Source: an uncultured Bacteroidota bacterium
GTDB taxonomy: Bacteria > Bacteroidota > Bacteroidia > Bacteroidales > UBA12077
NCBI GenBank assembly: GCA_913055635.1
Contig: CAJXLK010000006.1
Span: 1 to 64,000 of the forward strand
Direction of reading: 5' to 3'
DNA length: 64,000 nucleotides
The notes below the pieces were generated by a model, which was not told where the DNA came from, searched no databases, and was given only the letters and a program-made list of their open reading frames with translations. Within the stretch, counting starts at the first letter, position 1. Each line of letters begins with the position of its first letter. This document shows positions 33,758-41,939 of this stretch, in pieces. The position numbers and the translations under genes are program-made.

Positions 33758-33862
33758 CACACGTCAACCTGCAACCCTCCCGATCAACAGATGAGGCCCC
33801 CAGTAAAACGACCCGTATATAAGCTGGAAGGATTTCCTGCGCAAACCCTCTGCCCGGTTTAA
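33704..33862 (+). repeat. Partial duplication of the ruvC 3' end
   Basis: AGCTGGAAGGATTTCCTGCG inside the last codons of ruvC (from about 33709) recurs at about 33822 beyond the stop, flanked by related sequence (CCCCGGCCGGCTTAAG versus CTCTGCCCGGTTTAAT). The spacing is about 113 bp. It looks like an early-stage tandem duplication of coding DNA into the gap. Confidence 0.75.
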
Positions 33863-33965
33863 TTATCTACATCAGACCCTTTTGGGGTTTTTATTGCAGG
33901 AAAAGCTTCGCCTGAATCGCGGCCGGTTTGATTTTTTATGGGAATCCTTCTTTCTGTTTACTGGA

Positions 33966-34904
33966 TTAGGAAAATATCCGCCGGAACAGGGGATTTTTTA
34001 AGTTGCTGACGGTGGTGTAGTGGTATTCGGTGGCCCCGAACCCTTTGCACACATTCACCTTATCCGGAACGGCCAGGTGCTCAAAGCTGATCGTCAGATT
34101 TTTGCCGGCGTACTTCTGTAAGTAATGATCGATGATCAGTTCGAGGGCCTTTTTGTCATATCCTTCCCGGGTGGCCGCGGAAAAGAGCAGGTTGATTTTG
34201 CGGTTGGATTTGAGGAAAAGGATGCTGGCGCAGAGGTTGTTTTCGCGGGTGTAGGCCGAAAGGATCTCTCCCAGCCCGTGCTTGATGACGAAGGCAATGA
34301 TCATGCGAAGCTTGTTCAGCCGGGCTTTGCTTAGCTGGCGGGAGGTGAAAACCCCCTTATCGGTGATGAACCGGATGAATTCTTTGGGGGTCAGCCCGGG
34401 TACGGTGGTGATTTTTTCGCCCGCTGCCTTGTCCAGGTCCGCCTGAACCCGGGTGCTGTAGTTTTCGCGGATCAGGTCATAATCGCGGATTACATCGAAT
34501 TCATAGGTCAGCTGGTGATGCTGGCGGAAAAGATGGGGGGCCACCCGGTTGAATTTGTTTAGGTTCACCGTGAAAAGGGGGTAATTATCGTCCACCTTGC
34601 GGATGAAGGTGTTGACCATCTCCTGGTCGATGATCTCGGTGGAAAAGACCCCGAGCTGGCTGGCGAAAGGCGAAGGCAGGGCATAGGAAATGCCGGCCTT
34701 TTTTTTGGTCAGCACCGGCATCACCGCTTCATAGTCGTTTTGGATCATGGCCTGCCAGTTCTCACATACAATGTCCAGGTACCATGAGAACCCGTAGATG
34801 CTGCCGTTGTGGGCATTGTTGATGCAGTTGTCCCATTTGATCAGGTTGATTTGATGGTTTTCAACGAGTTGAAGTTCGCGGGTGGATGTTTGGTTTGTTT
34901 TCAT
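33966..34904 (-). CDS. GNAT/FemAB-like fold protein, hypothetical
   Basis: A 312-residue cytoplasmic protein without signal or membrane segments. The spread of motifs (NGSIYGFSWYLDIVCENWQA at the start; GLGEILSAYTRENNLCASIL and LLFSAATREGYDKKALELI later) recalls the acyltransferase-like proteins of the FemAB/GNAT superfamily found in many Bacteroidota, where an aminoacyl or acyl group is moved to a peptide or sugar. Catalytic residues are not recognisable, so this is a fold-level guess. It overlaps radC by 4 bp and is co-transcribed with it. Confidence 0.6.
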   Translation of the reverse strand: MKTNQTSTRELQLVENHQINLIKWDNCINNAHNGSIYGFSWYLDIVCENWQAMIQNDYEAVMPVLTKKKAGISYALPSPFASQLGVFSTEIIDQEMVNTFIRKVDDNYPLFTVNLNKFNRVAPHLFRQHHQLTYEFDVIRDYDLIRENYSTRVQADLDKAAGEKITTVPGLTPKEFIRFITDKGVFTSRQLSKARLNKLRMIIAFVIKHGLGEILSAYTRENNLCASILFLKSNRKINLLFSAATREGYDKKALELIIDHYLQKYAGKNLTISFEHLAVPDKVNVCKGFGATEYHYTTVSNLKNPLFRRIFS

Positions 34905-35596
34905 AGTGTGCCTTCGTCTGCGAAACTGTAATACTTTTGTTCACCGATGATCAGGTGGTCCAGCAGCTGGATATCGAAGTATCCGGCTGCATTCTTGAGT
35001 TTGCCGGTGATGCTGATGTCGGCTTTGCTTGGTTTGATGTTGCCCGAGGGATGGTTGTGGCACATGATCAGCCCGGATGCCCGCCGGTCGATGGCGTGTT
35101 TGAGGATGATCTTCACGTCGGTGACCGTCCCCGAGGTGCCCCCCTGGCTGATCTTCACCTTTTCGATGATTTTGTTGGCCCGGTTCAGGCAAAGGATCCA
35201 GAATTCTTCATGCGGAAGATCCTCCATGGTAGGATGGAACAACTCGAAGACGTCATTGCTGGAGCGGATTTGTCGCCGATCGCGTATGGCCGCTAGTTTG
35301 CGTCTTTTGCCCAGTTCCAGGGCCGCGGCAATGGCAATGGCCTTGGCCTCGCCAATGCCTTTGTATTGCTGGAGGTCGTGCAGGGTCAGTTTGCCCATCT
35401 CATTGAGGTTGTGGCCTACATCCTTCAGGATGCGCCGGGCCAGCTCTACCGCCGACTCCCGGGGCGAGCCGGTGCGGATCAACAGGGCCAGCAATTCTGC
35501 CTCCGACAACGAAGGCATGCCCTTTTTGAGCAGCTTCTCCCGCGGCCGATCTTCTACCGCCCATTCCGTGATGGGTAAATTCTGATGATACGCCAT
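34901..35596 (-). CDS. radC: RadC/JAB-domain protein
   Basis: A 231-residue protein: helix-hairpin-helix region at about 70-95 (LQQYKGIGEAKAIAIAAALE) and the C-terminal MPN/JAMM domain with H180, H182 and D193 in MCHNHPSGNIKPSKAD, the zinc ligands of the family. Despite its name, a role in DNA repair is not well supported; the JAMM site predicts metallo-hydrolase activity. Length is normal. The acyltransferase-like gene follows with a 4-bp overlap. Confidence 0.93.
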   Translation of the reverse strand: MAYHQNLPITEWAVEDRPREKLLKKGMPSLSEAELLALLIRTGSPRESAVELARRILKDVGHNLNEMGKLTLHDLQQYKGIGEAKAIAIAAALELGKRRKLAAIRDRRQIRSSNDVFELFHPTMEDLPHEEFWILCLNRANKIIEKVKISQGGTSGTVTDVKIILKHAIDRRASGLIMCHNHPSGNIKPSKADISITGKLKNAAGYFDIQLLDHLIIGEQKYYSFADEGTL

Positions 35597-35699
35597 ACCT
35601 CAATCTTGACAATGCCCACGGCCGGTCCCGGTTGCTTACCCACCGGTATTATGCACCGCAATATCCCCTTTAAATGTATGAATTTTGTGGGAACAATGC

Positions 35700-36080
35700 C
35701 AGAGGGTTTCACAATTTTTATTCAGCTCCGGACATTCCCCCTCATTAAGCCATAGATGTGCCATTATATTGAGCCCAAGCCATACCATTTCATTAAGCCA
35801 TAGATGTGCCATTATATTGAGCCCGAGCCATACCATTTCATTAAGCCATAGATGTGCCATTATATTGAGCCCGAGCCATACCATTTCATTGAGCCATAGA
35901 TGTGCCATTATATTGAGCCCGAGCCATACCATTTCATTGAACTGGAGATGTGCCATTATATTGAGCTGCAGCTATACGGTCCTATTAATCCAGACATGCC
36001 TTTTCATCGAACCGCTGGTATACAATGCTAATTTTACCGTAGACATACCATGATATTGAACAAGAGACATACCCTCTCCT
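35700..36080. repeat. 48-bp minisatellite upstream of radC
   Basis: About four well-kept copies of a 48-bp unit (CATAGATGTGCCATTATATT, then GAGCC(C/A)(G/A)AGCCATACCATTT) at 35750-35950, flanked to about 36090 by increasingly diverged copies (ACATACC, TATTGAAC pieces). The period is divisible by three, which produces a repetitive minus-strand open frame that is not a gene. It fills most of the 618-bp gap between radC and rlpA. Confidence 0.92.
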
Positions 36081-36214
36081 TGAACCGGAGGCATAATCGT
36101 TGCATAGCGACCCTGACCTTCCGGGATCCCAACCTTGCCTGGTTCTTTATGGGGACATGAAGGATGAAGGCTGTCATTTAAACCGGCTGGCGGTAACTGG
36201 CCGGAAGGGCGATG

Positions 36215-37627
36215 CTAGCGGGTCACAGTAAAGCACTGGGGGAATACCCTTTGCATTTTTTCTTTGGCTTTTTCAAGGGCCTGCTTGCTTTGAAAGAAGC
36301 CGTAGATGAGCCGGTAGATTTCGTGGTTTTTGCGGCGGGCGACTTCCACGTAGAGGTGTTTTTGCCGGGGTCCCGGTACGCGCTGTGCCGCTACATTGAG
36401 GTTGGCCAGGCTGGTGAAACTGGCCAGCTGGAGGCCGCTGCCCGAGGGTTTGCCGGCCCCTGCATTGATCCGGATAATTGGGTTGGCCGGCTCAGCCTGG
36501 CCTGCCGGGGCTTTGCTGCCAGCCCTTCTGCCCGCCTGGAATTTAGATTGGGCCGGTTTGCGCGTTTTTTCAAACCCCGGGGCTTCTTTTCGTTTGTTTT
36601 GCCATGTATGATCCGATTTCGGGGAAACTTTTCCAGAGCTACCCGATCCCCTTACGGAATCAGCCTTTGACCCTAACCTGGCTTTATTCCCCGAACCGGC
36701 CTTGTATCGGTTATTGACCTTATTGCCGGTACCAATTTTGTATCGATTATTGGCCTTATTCCCGGAATCGGTCTTATTTTCGGAATCAATTTTATTCCCG
36801 GAATCGGTCTTATTTCCGGAATCGCCCTTCTTTTCGGAACGGGCTTTCTTTTCGGGGTCGCCGCCTTTTTTTTCGTGATCAACGCTCTTTTCGAGTTCTT
36901 TAGCTGTCTTTTCAGAATCAGTGCTTTTTTCGTGGTCGATGGCTTTCTTTTCGAAGCCTTTCGCTGTCTTTTGGGAATCAGCGTTTCTTTTAGAATCAGC
37001 TTCCTTTTGAATGCCGTTGGCTTTCCTTTCAAAATCACCTTTGGAAGCCGATTGCCTGTCTCCAAAATAGGGTTCTCCGGCTTTTTTAATCACGGAAATT
37101 TGCACCCTGGATTCGGTTTGGCTCAAAAGGCCAAGTTTGCGCGCGGATGAGCGGGGAAGTTTGATGATGCGGCTTTCTTTTTGCGGCCCACGGTCGTTGA
37201 TGCGCACTGCGGTGGTTCGGTTGTTCTCCAGGTTGGTTATCTTCACCACCGTTCCGAATGGCAGGGTAGGGTGAGCAGCAGTGGATTTTTCGTGGTAGTA
37301 TTTTTCTCCGCTGGCAGTTGCCTGGCCCTCAAAAGCATCGCTGTAGATGCTGGCCTGGCCCGTCTGGGTGAACCCCTCCTCCTGGGCTTGAACGCCCGAT
37401 GAAATAAGCGCAGCAACAGTCACCAGGAATACAACTGCCGGTTTCAGGGCCCTATTCGCAGCCCTCTTTCCACCCCAGTTTCTATTCATCCTAGCAACTT
37501 TCTTTCCCTCCATATTCCTGGTCATCTTAGCGGCCCTCTTCCCGGCCATTTTCCCAGTCGTATGCCTGGTCACCTTATTGGTCATTTGTCCGTTTATCTG
37601 CCCGGCCAGTTTCATGGTCATTCTCAT
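36215..37627 (-). CDS. rlpA: RlpA-like septal protein with SPOR domain and repetitive linker
   Basis: A 470-residue exported protein. The double-psi beta-barrel of RlpA spans about 88-180 (QASIYSDAFEGQATASGEKY; TVVKITNLENNRTTAVRIND), and a C-terminal SPOR domain binds denuded septal peptidoglycan. Between them is a 200-residue Lys/Glu/Asn/Ser linker with repeats such as SGNKTDSGNK. A signal peptide (PAVVFLVTVAALISSGVQAQ) lies unusually far in, after 60 basic residues made of 12-residue repeats. The first ATG is kept because it forms an ATGA overlap with the rhomboid stop; 37489 is the alternative start that would give a normal signal peptide. Confidence 0.85.
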   Translation of the reverse strand: MRMTMKLAGQINGQMTNKVTRHTTGKMAGKRAAKMTRNMEGKKVARMNRNWGGKRAANRALKPAVVFLVTVAALISSGVQAQEEGFTQTGQASIYSDAFEGQATASGEKYYHEKSTAAHPTLPFGTVVKITNLENNRTTAVRINDRGPQKESRIIKLPRSSARKLGLLSQTESRVQISVIKKAGEPYFGDRQSASKGDFERKANGIQKEADSKRNADSQKTAKGFEKKAIDHEKSTDSEKTAKELEKSVDHEKKGGDPEKKARSEKKGDSGNKTDSGNKIDSENKTDSGNKANNRYKIGTGNKVNNRYKAGSGNKARLGSKADSVRGSGSSGKVSPKSDHTWQNKRKEAPGFEKTRKPAQSKFQAGRRAGSKAPAGQAEPANPIIRINAGAGKPSGSGLQLASFTSLANLNVAAQRVPGPRQKHLYVEVARRKNHEIYRLIYGFFQSKQALEKAKEKMQRVFPQCFTVTR

Positions 37628-38337
37628 TCGTCCTTTCCGTTTTTATCGTCCTGTTCGCCGTCGCCTTTGCGTTTTTTATCCCGGAAATGGTCATATATCA
37701 GCCAGTCGTAGTAATCCATGTCCATATCCTCCATTTCCTCCTCGATTTCCCATTCGTATTTTTTTCTTTGGGGGCCGGTGTCCTTGTAGAGGAATGACAC
37801 TGCCACTCCGGCTATTCCGCCGAAGAGGTGGCCTTCAAACGACACTTTGGGATCGATGGGCAGTACGCCCCATATCATTCCGCCGTAGAGGAATGCAACC
37901 AGCAGGGAAATGGCCATCAACCTGACGTGTTTGCGGATGATGCCACTGACAAAAAGGAAGGCTGCAAATCCATATACCAGGCCGGATGCACCAATGTGGA
38001 ATCCGGGCCGGCCTCCAAACCACAGCATCATGCCGGAGGTGAAATAGATGAAGAAAAAGACCCGGAAAGCAATGGGGCGGTAAAAGTAGAAGATGCCTAG
38101 CCCCAGTATCAGCAGGGGCACCGAGTTGGCGGCCAGATGCTGAAGGTCGCCGTGGATCAGCGGCCCAAGCAATATGCCGGGCAATCCTTTGCTTTCAAGG
38201 GGAAAAACCCCCATGGAAGAGAAATCCTGGTTCAAAGCCAGCTCCGCCAGCTTGATGAGCCACAGCAGGGCAACAAACGCCCCCGGAAATCTCAGGCTGC
38301 GCAAAAGCTTCTTCTTTTCCAGTTTACCTTCTTCCAT
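37624..38337 (-). CDS. Rhomboid-family intramembrane serine protease
   Basis: A 237-residue membrane protein with six or so helices. Catalytic Ser118 in HIGASGLVYG and His170 in FEGHLFGG, plus the oxyanion-side HxxxN motif HLAAN (67-71), are all present. The acidic, Lys-rich C-terminal tail (about 200-237) is cytoplasmic by charge. It precedes rlpA with a 4-bp ATGA overlap. Substrate unknown. Confidence 0.9.
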   Translation of the reverse strand: MEEGKLEKKKLLRSLRFPGAFVALLWLIKLAELALNQDFSSMGVFPLESKGLPGILLGPLIHGDLQHLAANSVPLLILGLGIFYFYRPIAFRVFFFIYFTSGMMLWFGGRPGFHIGASGLVYGFAAFLFVSGIIRKHVRLMAISLLVAFLYGGMIWGVLPIDPKVSFEGHLFGGIAGVAVSFLYKDTGPQRKKYEWEIEEEMEDMDMDYYDWLIYDHFRDKKRKGDGEQDDKNGKDE

Positions 38338-38352
38338 CAGGGTTTATCCTCT

Positions 38353-38405
38353 CATTCAATCATTTAATCCCCGCTTTCGCTTCGCTGCGTCGGGGCAGGC
38401 ATTCA
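38353..38405. repeat. REP-like palindrome, third copy
   Basis: ATCATTTAATCCCCGC, CTTCGCTGCGTCGGGGCAGG and CATTCATTCATTT match the two-copy element at 10015-10140, with the same CCCCG/CGGGG arms. Confidence 0.75.
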
Positions 38406-38406
38406 T

Positions 38407-40053
38407 TCATTTCTTTTCTTCTCCCGGTGCCCAGTCGGCATAATTATCGGCCACAACATGGGTTTTGGGTTCAGTGGTCCATGATTCGTTGCTGTTGTAG
38501 GTCCATTCCATGGTTTGCGAACCGCCGCCGCTTTGGGTGGTAATCAGGTATCGGGCTGGCAGATGGCCGATGGCGCTGGCCTGGTCGCTGGGGAGCTTCC
38601 GGTCGCCGCCACTCGGATCAACCGGTACCCAGCCGAAGTTGGGCAGGTAGAGCTCCACCCAGCGGTGGAAAACATCGTCGAGGCTTGCGCGGTCGCCGCG
38701 CATGACCACAGCCCCTACGTAACGGGCAGGTATGCCTACCGAGCGGCACATGGCAATATAGGTGAAGCTGTATTCGGAGCAGGAACCGTTGCCCCTTTCC
38801 AGGACAGCCGGTGCCGTGTTCCAGCCACCTTCCATCTTGTAGTACATGTTGTCGATCAGATAGTTGAACAATTCACGTGCCATCCAGTAAGGATTGTCCG
38901 TCTGATTGTCTGACATTGCCTTATCTACGGCCTTCTTGATCTGGGGGTGGTTGTACTGATACTTCTCGTTGTTCACCAGGTAAGTGTCGCGGATGTCCTT
39001 GGGGATGTCTTCCAGATCGCCAACCTGGTCGGGGTAGATGTAGTATTGCACATCGTAGAGGGTGGCATCCACTTGCATCTCGATCTTGACCGTCTCATTG
39101 GGCTTGATATCTTCGCGGTGCAGATGGGCCGTTTTTTGGTCCCACTGGTCGGTTACCACATCTGTGTAGTCGGGGGTATAGGTGATGTCACCCTTAATTT
39201 CCTGGTTGGGCCGGTCATTGGGAATGGCCAGGTGGATGTCGGCGGTTTTGACGTCGCCGGGACCAAAATTGGTGATCTGGTGGGTATAGGTAACCCGGGC
39301 ACTGGTCGGGTTCGACCTCCGGTAAGGGGTATCGTCCTTGGCCTTGAGCTGGTAAAGCTCGTCGCTCTGGCTGTCGACGTTCCACAGGTGGTTGCTCATG
39401 TAGGTGATGCCCCGGGTGAATTTGCCGGGGGCGTCGGTGGTGATGATCACCGAACCATCGCGGGGCGATACCATGTAAATCTCATCTTCGGTGCGGTCGG
39501 TGATCCACAGGTACTCGCCGTCGTAGGTGATCCCCCGCGGATCCGTGGCCGGAGCCTTGAACGACTTGATGGTGGTCCCGTCGTTGGGGTTGAACTGGAT
39601 TACCTGGTTGCCTTCGTTGTCAACGCACCAAAGGTATTTGCCATCCCAGGCCAAACCCCTCGGGGTGACACCCGGAGCGCTGACCGTATGCAGAATGGTC
39701 CCGTCGTCGGGATCCACCCGGTAAACCTTGCCATCATAGTTTTCACTTAGCGGAATGCCGCCCTTTACATCAACACTCCACAGGGCTTCCCCGTCCCAGG
39801 TCAGACCCATCGGCCAGTAGGCCGGAGAACTGATTTTCCTGACAACCTTTCCGTTTTCCGGATTGACGGCAAACAGTTGCTTGGCTTCGCGATCCGCTAT
39901 CCATAAATGTTCCCCGTCATTGGTCAGGCCCGTCGGTATATGGCCCGGGGTGGCAACCGATTGGGTTACTTCACCCGGATAAGTGAACCCCTGTAGGGGG
40001 AAAAACATGCATGCAACAAAAATCAAGAGGGTTAGGTGTTTGAATCGTCTCAT
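38407..40053 (-). CDS. Exported beta-propeller and transglutaminase-like protein
   Basis: A 548-residue protein: signal peptide (LTLLIFVACMFFPLQGFTYP), then six or so propeller repeats of about 42 residues (pattern PTGLTNDGEHLWIADREAKQ; PRGLAWDGKYLWCVDNEGNQ), a beta-sandwich linker, and a transglutaminase-like papain-fold domain with Cys425 (GNGSCSEYSFTYIAMCRSV), His463 (VFHRWVELYLP) and Asp479 (VPVDPSGGD). The intact triad predicts peptidase or transglutaminase-type activity outside the cytoplasm. Fusion of a propeller with this domain is unusual. The upstream gap carries two TATTTTTG boxes on the minus strand (40121-40137). Confidence 0.88.
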   Translation of the reverse strand: MRRFKHLTLLIFVACMFFPLQGFTYPGEVTQSVATPGHIPTGLTNDGEHLWIADREAKQLFAVNPENGKVVRKISSPAYWPMGLTWDGEALWSVDVKGGIPLSENYDGKVYRVDPDDGTILHTVSAPGVTPRGLAWDGKYLWCVDNEGNQVIQFNPNDGTTIKSFKAPATDPRGITYDGEYLWITDRTEDEIYMVSPRDGSVIITTDAPGKFTRGITYMSNHLWNVDSQSDELYQLKAKDDTPYRRSNPTSARVTYTHQITNFGPGDVKTADIHLAIPNDRPNQEIKGDITYTPDYTDVVTDQWDQKTAHLHREDIKPNETVKIEMQVDATLYDVQYYIYPDQVGDLEDIPKDIRDTYLVNNEKYQYNHPQIKKAVDKAMSDNQTDNPYWMARELFNYLIDNMYYKMEGGWNTAPAVLERGNGSCSEYSFTYIAMCRSVGIPARYVGAVVMRGDRASLDDVFHRWVELYLPNFGWVPVDPSGGDRKLPSDQASAIGHLPARYLITTQSGGGSQTMEWTYNSNESWTTEPKTHVVADNYADWAPGEEKK

Positions 40054-40162
40054 AGGTGGTTGGGTTTTTTAGGTTTGATCTTATTAAATGGAATCACTTT
40101 TTGTTGATGGAGTTTAATACCAAAAATAACAAAAATAAAATATCATTGTGGGGGAGGGGAAT

Positions 40163-40373
40163 CTACCCCCGCTTATCTACCCCCGCTTATCTACCCCCGC
40201 TTATCTACCCCCGCTTAGCGGGGTCATATCGCCAAAACCCACCCCGCTTAGCGGGGTCTTGACCGGAGACCACCCCGCTAAGCGGGGTCTTAAATCCACC
40301 CCGCTAAGCGGGGGTTATACCGTGATCTTACCCCGCTAAGCGGGGTCTGATAAATCCACCCCGCTAAGCGGGG
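40163..40373. repeat. CCCCGCTTAGCGGGG hairpin cluster, 6 full copies plus tandem half-sites
   Basis: Begins with three tandem 16-bp half-units (CTACCCCCGCTTAT), then six full palindromes from 40209-40223 to 40359-40373, two with a TTA centre and four with TAA. The tandem half-sites suggest growth by slippage. The remainder of the gap 40054-40522 holds promoters for the flanking genes. Confidence 0.95.
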
Positions 40374-40405
40374 TTTTCTTCCCCGGGAGAAATTTTGCTT
40401 CGTGG

Positions 40406-40434
40406 TTTGTTGCGATACAATACCCTTACCTTTG
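40406..40434 (+). promoter_or_regulatory. Distal hflX promoter
   Basis: TTTG (40406-40409), 17-base spacer, TACCTTTG (40427-40434). Spacing is within the 17-23 range known for Flavobacterium promoters. It lies 30 bp downstream of the hairpin cluster. Confidence 0.6.
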
Positions 40435-40488
40435 CACGTTAGATTTAAGGATAAAGCTTCAAGAATAAGGCAGATGATTAAAAATCCT

Positions 40489-40513
40489 TATTTTTGCAGC
40501 AAATTCAAGGAGG
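40489..40513 (+). promoter_or_regulatory. Proximal hflX -7 box and strong Shine-Dalgarno site
   Basis: TATTTTTG (40489-40496) is a second -7 box close to the gene. AAGGAGG (40507-40513), 9 bases before the hflX ATG, is a near-perfect anti-SD match. Strong SD sites are rare in Bacteroidota, whose ribosomes mostly initiate without them. Confidence 0.55.
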
Positions 40514-40522
40514 TAACAATAC

Positions 40523-41722
40523 ATGCTTGAAAAGAAGACGTTTGATGCCGAGCGGGTGGTTTTGATCGGAGTAATCACCCAGGAGCAGGACGAGCGGAAG
40601 GTAGAGGAGTATCTCGACGAGTTGGCTTTTCTGGCCAAGACAGCTGGTGCCACGCCGGTGGAGAAGTTCAGGCAGCAGCTCAACAAGCCCAATCCCAAGA
40701 CTTTCATCGGCACCGGCAAGATCAATGAGATCAAGGCTTTTAATAAAGAACATAAGGTAGATACGGTCATCTTTGATGAGGAGCTGACTCCTTCGCAGCT
40801 TCGAAACGTAGAGAAGTTGATGAAGTCGAAGGTGATGGACCGGACCAACCTGATTCTCGATATTTTTGCCCGGCGGGCCAAGACGGCCCATGCCAAGACG
40901 CAGGTAGAACTGGCCCAGTACCAGTATTTGCTGCCCAGGCTGACGGGCATGTGGACGCACCTGGAGCGGCAGCGGGGCGGCATTGGCACGCGCGGGCCCG
41001 GTGAGCGGGAGATTGAGACCGACCGGCGGATTGTCCGCGACAAGATCACCCGGTTGAAGAACCAGCTGGCCAAGATTGACAAACAGAAAGCCACCCAGCG
41101 AAAGAACCGCGGCAAGCTGGTGCGCGTGGCCCTGGTGGGTTATACCAACGTGGGCAAATCCACCCTGATGAATGTGCTAAGCAAATCGGACGTGTTTGAG
41201 GAGAACAAGCTTTTTGCCACCCTCGATACCACCGTGCGCAAGGTGGCCATTGGCAACCTTCCTTTTTTGCTGACCGATACCGTAGGATTTATCCGCAAGC
41301 TGCCCCACAGCCTGGTTGAATCCTTTAAGTCGACCCTCGATGAGGTGCGCGAGGCTGACCTGCTGCTGCACGTGGTGGATATCAGTCACCCCGGGTTCGA
41401 GGAGCAAATTCGCATCGTCAACCAAACCCTCCACGACATTGGCGCCGGCGATACCCCCGCCTATATGGTGTTCAACAAAATTGACCTCTATGAAAACGGC
41501 GGTCCCCAAATCGGTGATGAACAAGAAGATTACCAGGATCCCGATGAACAGATCCGCCATTACCAGGAGCTGAAGGAGAGCTGGATGGCCAAATCCAACC
41601 AGACCAGCCTTTTTATATCGGCCAAAAGCAAGACCAACATTCAGCAGCTGCGGGAGGATCTCTATCATGCGGTGAAGAAAATCCATGTGCAGCGCTATCC
41701 CTATGATGATTTCCTGTATTGA
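40523..41722 (+). CDS. hflX: GTPase HflX
   Basis: A 399-residue ribosome-binding GTPase that splits stalled or hibernating ribosomes. The N-terminal HflX domain includes RLTGMWTHLERQRGGIGTRG and GPGEREIETDRR; the G domain has G1 GYTNVGKST (206-214), G3 DTVGF (252-256) and G4 NKID; the C-terminus is short. Length is typical. No hfq-hflKC context is present. Two promoters and an unusual strong SD precede it. Confidence 0.96.
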   Translation: MLEKKTFDAERVVLIGVITQEQDERKVEEYLDELAFLAKTAGATPVEKFRQQLNKPNPKTFIGTGKINEIKAFNKEHKVDTVIFDEELTPSQLRNVEKLMKSKVMDRTNLILDIFARRAKTAHAKTQVELAQYQYLLPRLTGMWTHLERQRGGIGTRGPGEREIETDRRIVRDKITRLKNQLAKIDKQKATQRKNRGKLVRVALVGYTNVGKSTLMNVLSKSDVFEENKLFATLDTTVRKVAIGNLPFLLTDTVGFIRKLPHSLVESFKSTLDEVREADLLLHVVDISHPGFEEQIRIVNQTLHDIGAGDTPAYMVFNKIDLYENGGPQIGDEQEDYQDPDEQIRHYQELKESWMAKSNQTSLFISAKSKTNIQQLREDLYHAVKKIHVQRYPYDDFLY

Positions 41723-41754
41723 GGCTTCCTGTAGGAAGGCTGAACCTTCCGCGA

Positions 41755-41939
41755 TTGCCCCGCAATGGTTCGCTATCTGCCCCGAAACGGTTCGCTATCT
41801 GCCCCAAAACGGTTCACTATCTGCCTGGAGCGGTTTCATCTTTGCCCGAAAAGGTGCAATACCTTATACACGGAGATTTTATCTCTGCCCGGAAAATTTT
41901 GATCCCGGCCCGGAGAGGTTTGGTCCCTGACCGCAGAGG
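41755..41939. repeat. Degenerate about 22-bp tandem repeat after hflX
   Basis: Units like GGTTCGCTATCTGCCCCGAAAC repeat at about 41766-41830 and decay into CGGTTTCATCTTTGCCCGAAA and GGTTTGGTCCCTGACC up to the stop codon of the convergent kinase gene at 41940. Confidence 0.75.

Noticed and set aside
35636-35956. Minus-strand 106-residue protein with 16-residue units
   Set aside because: Translation of the 48-bp minisatellite; copies decay outside the frame.
40163-40373. CRISPR-like repeat cluster
   Set aside because: Palindromic 15-mers with linkers of irregular length and both orientations; not unique spacers of constant size.
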